Of a stretch of DNA of 6,159 nucleotides, positions 4,680-6,159 are shown piece by piece. Source of the stretch: Anaerolineae bacterium (lineage in GTDB: Bacteria > Chloroflexota > Anaerolineae > Aggregatilineales > Phototrophicaceae); contig WGEI01000191.1 of the NCBI GenBank assembly GCA_015492875.1, forward strand, positions 1 through 6,159, given 5' to 3'. The stretch's first letter is position 1. Each line of letters begins with the position of its first letter. The position numbers and the translations under genes are program-made. The notes beneath the pieces are model-generated. The model made no database searches. It was not told the DNA's origin and worked only from the letters and a program-made list of their open reading frames with translations.

Positions 4680-5885
4680 CTATTCAGTTGCTACGGGCAC
4701 ATCGATGGCCGCGTATTTTTTGACCACCGATTTCGCCACACGAGAGTGATGCACTTCTGATGCGCCGTCGTAAATGCGGAAGGCGCGCGCTTTCTCATAC
4801 CAAACGCTAATCGGTAAATCCCTAGAAATGCCCATCCCGCCACAAATCTGCACAGCGCGGTCTAACACACGGTTCACCGTCTCGGCGATGAAGAACTTGC
4901 ACATTGACGTTTCATCTCGCGCCTGCTCACCTTGCGCCAAGAGCCATGCCGCATGGTGCATCATCAGCCGCCCGGCGTGTAGCTCCATCTCAGAATCGGC
5001 CAGCATCCATTGAATGGATTGATGTTCGCTTAAGCGGCTGCCAAACGCCTTCCGCCGCGAAGCATAAGCCGTCGCTATCTCTAGCGCCCGCTGCGCAATG
5101 CCCGTCCAGCGCATGCAATGGGTGAGCCGTGCCGGCCCCAGCCGCGCCTGTGCCAGCATAAAGCCTTGCCCTTCTTCGCCCAAAATAGCGCTATCTGGTA
5201 AGCGCAGGTTGTTATAACGTATTTCCACATGCCCGCCAAAATCTTTGCCGCCCATCGTTGGCACGTCACGCACAATCTCAATGCCGGGCGCATCTATCGG
5301 CGCGAGGAACATCGTCGCCCCTTGATACGGGTGCACATCGGGATTGGTGAGTGCCATGATAATCAAAAAACTGGCCACTTCGCCATTGCTACTGAACCAC
5401 TTATGGCCATTAATCACCCATTCGTCGCCATCGCGCACTGCCGTCGTCCGCAGCATTTTGGGGTCACTACCCGCGCCCGGTGGTGGCTCGGTCATCGAAA
5501 AGGCCGAGAAGATTTCGCCCCGCACCAATGGCGCGAGATAGTGCTCACGTTGTTCTTCATTGGCGAACATGTGGAGCAAGTGCATGTTGCCCTCGTCGGG
5601 TGCAGAGGCATGAATGGCCAACGGACCAATCAGACTGCGCCCAGCCTCTTCAAAAATGGGCACAATTTCTTGAAGGCTCAGCCCCATACCGCCCATTTCT
5701 TTCGGCATGGTTGGCGCCCATAACCCGGCGGCTTTTGCCTTCGCCCGTAGCTCCTGCAAGCGCTCGACTGTCAATTCTTCGCCGCTTTTCAACAGCTCAA
5801 GCTCTACTGGCACAACCTCGCTATCGACAAATTCGCGCACCCGCCGCGCTATCTTTTTAACATGCTTTGGTATTTGAAAATCCAT
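4680..5885 (-). CDS. acyl-CoA dehydrogenase family protein
   Basis: A 401-residue flavoprotein of normal family length that oxidises an acyl-CoA to the 2-enoyl-CoA using FAD. In order: an N-terminal helical domain (1-125); FSMTEPPPGAGSDP (129-142), the first family signature; INGHKWFSS (158-166), a flavin-contacting strand; a beta domain to about 235; and the C-terminal helical bundle with RKAFGSRLSEHQSIQWMLAD (278-297) and QICGGMG (346-352). The segment holding the catalytic Glu in medium-chain enzymes (YEGT) is here Y372-D373-G-A-S-E-V-H. The Asp and the EVH ending recall the ACAD10/ACAD11 type (ADGPDEVH) more than classical beta-oxidation enzymes; the substrate is unknown. The start is supported by AAGGG eight bases upstream of the ATG. 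It is monocistronic here, with its own terminator and a probable promoter. Confidence 0.93.
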   Translation of the reverse strand: MDFQIPKHVKKIARRVREFVDSEVVPVELELLKSGEELTVERLQELRAKAKAAGLWAPTMPKEMGGMGLSLQEIVPIFEEAGRSLIGPLAIHASAPDEGNMHLLHMFANEEQREHYLAPLVRGEIFSAFSMTEPPPGAGSDPKMLRTTAVRDGDEWVINGHKWFSSNGEVASFLIIMALTNPDVHPYQGATMFLAPIDAPGIEIVRDVPTMGGKDFGGHVEIRYNNLRLPDSAILGEEGQGFMLAQARLGPARLTHCMRWTGIAQRALEIATAYASRRKAFGSRLSEHQSIQWMLADSEMELHAGRLMMHHAAWLLAQGEQARDETSMCKFFIAETVNRVLDRAVQICGGMGISRDLPISVWYEKARAFRIYDGASEVHHSRVAKSVVKKYAAIDVPVATE

Positions 5886-5924
5886 TGGTTTCGCCCTTTA
5901 GTAAAATTTCTTCTGCAACAATGG

Positions 5925-5953
5925 AGTATAACGCCAACCCTAGCCGCCAGCAG
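5925..5953 (-). promoter_or_regulatory. probable promoter of the acyl-CoA dehydrogenase gene
   Basis: Read on the minus strand, TATACT (5930-5925) is a good -10 box about 40 bases before the ATG. The matching -35 position (5953-5948, CTGCTG) is poor, so this rests on the -10 box and on its place between the upstream terminator and the gene. Confidence 0.4.
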
Positions 5954-5964
5954 CCAGTGGTCAT

Positions 5965-5996
5965 AAAAAATCCCCCACATGCTACTGCGGGGGATT
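5965..5996 (-). terminator. intrinsic terminator of the upstream minus-strand gene
   Basis: AATCCCCC (5969-5976) and GGGGGATT (5989-5996) form a perfect 8-bp stem with a 12-base loop. On the minus strand the stem runs into a six-base T-run (complement of 5965-5970). It ends transcription arriving from beyond the right edge, before the acyl-CoA dehydrogenase promoter. Confidence 0.8.
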
Positions 5997-6096
5997 GGCG
6001 CTATCACCTTAAGCAGAGATAGTCACGGTCAGGTGTTGCTGGAGGGAAACCGAAAACGTTCCGAAATCCAACCTGCCAAAAACCTATACAAGTTTT

Positions 6097-6159
6097 TTAT
6101 AAGTCCCGCGCCACTAAATGGAACAAATCCCCCGCCTTATTCGTCATCTTCAGTAAGAC
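6097..6159 (-). CDS. possible C-terminal end of a gene entering from the right edge
   Basis: On the minus strand the last 20 codons before TAA (6099-6097) read ...MTNKAGDLFHLVARDL, with mostly G or C in third positions. A terminator 100 bases further on shows that some minus-strand transcript ends here. A second frame is also possible: it ends ...LTEDDE with TAA at 6139-6137. The third frame stops at once. The product cannot be identified from so few residues, and the choice of frame is uncertain. I see nothing else I can support between 5998 and 6096. Confidence 0.3.
   Translation of the reverse strand, partial: VLLKMTNKAGDLFHLVARDL

Noticed and set aside
6016..6136. A minus-strand open stretch reading ...KNLYRFLAGWISERFRF... 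before a TGA.
   Set aside because: It has no start codon with a ribosome-binding site and follows a stop in the same frame. It could be a decayed coding remnant, but there is not enough to call it.

Overview
The window carries four complete protein genes, a truncated gene at each end, a two-member Y RNA locus and a cysteine-responsive leader. Moderate GC content and the style of the N-terminal HEAT segment in the 408-residue protein suggest a bacterium of the Chloroflexota, perhaps Anaerolineae-like. That is an impression from sequence style, not a phylogenetic result.

Layout, left to right. (1) 1-744 (+) is the C-terminal part of a bacterial Ro60/Rsr protein: the end of the TROVE repeat ring plus the complete vWA-like domain. 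(2) 751-1034 (+) encodes no protein but folds into two consecutive Y RNAs, the expected RNA partners of Rsr. The first (Y1) is compact. The second (Y2) is of the YrlA type and contains an almost perfect tRNA body in circularly permuted order: T arm and 3' acceptor strand first, then 5' acceptor strand and D arm. (3) 1035-1173 shows nothing convincing. (4) 1174-1450 is a long leader for the next gene: a strong promoter, a 19-codon reading frame with five consecutive Cys (TGT) codons, a hairpin built on those codons, an alternative antiterminator and a very long intrinsic terminator. (5) 1451-2401 (+) is a CysM-type cysteine synthase, the gene such an attenuator would be expected to control. (6) 2553-3779 (+) is a HEAT-repeat protein with a charged, probably disordered C-terminal half. 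Its promoter contains a perfect inverted repeat. (7) 3852-4649 (+) is an unrecognised 265-residue protein with a Cys/His cluster, read from its own extended -10 promoter. (8) 4680-5885 (-) is an acyl-CoA dehydrogenase convergent with gene 7. They share a hairpin whose T-run serves the minus strand. (9) 5886-6159 holds the acyl-CoA dehydrogenase promoter, a minus-strand terminator and probably the last codons of another minus-strand gene.

Two systems stand out. Rsr and its RNAs form an RNP that in other bacteria works in RNA quality control and decay with exoribonucleases such as PNPase. Here the two Y RNAs share three sequence blocks and differ mainly by the tRNA-like insert. Separately, the poly-Cys leader and cysteine synthase form a simple feedback loop: when cysteinyl-tRNA is scarce, a ribosome should stall on the Cys codons, free the antiterminator strand and let transcription reach the gene. 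Both are inferred from sequence and base pairing only.
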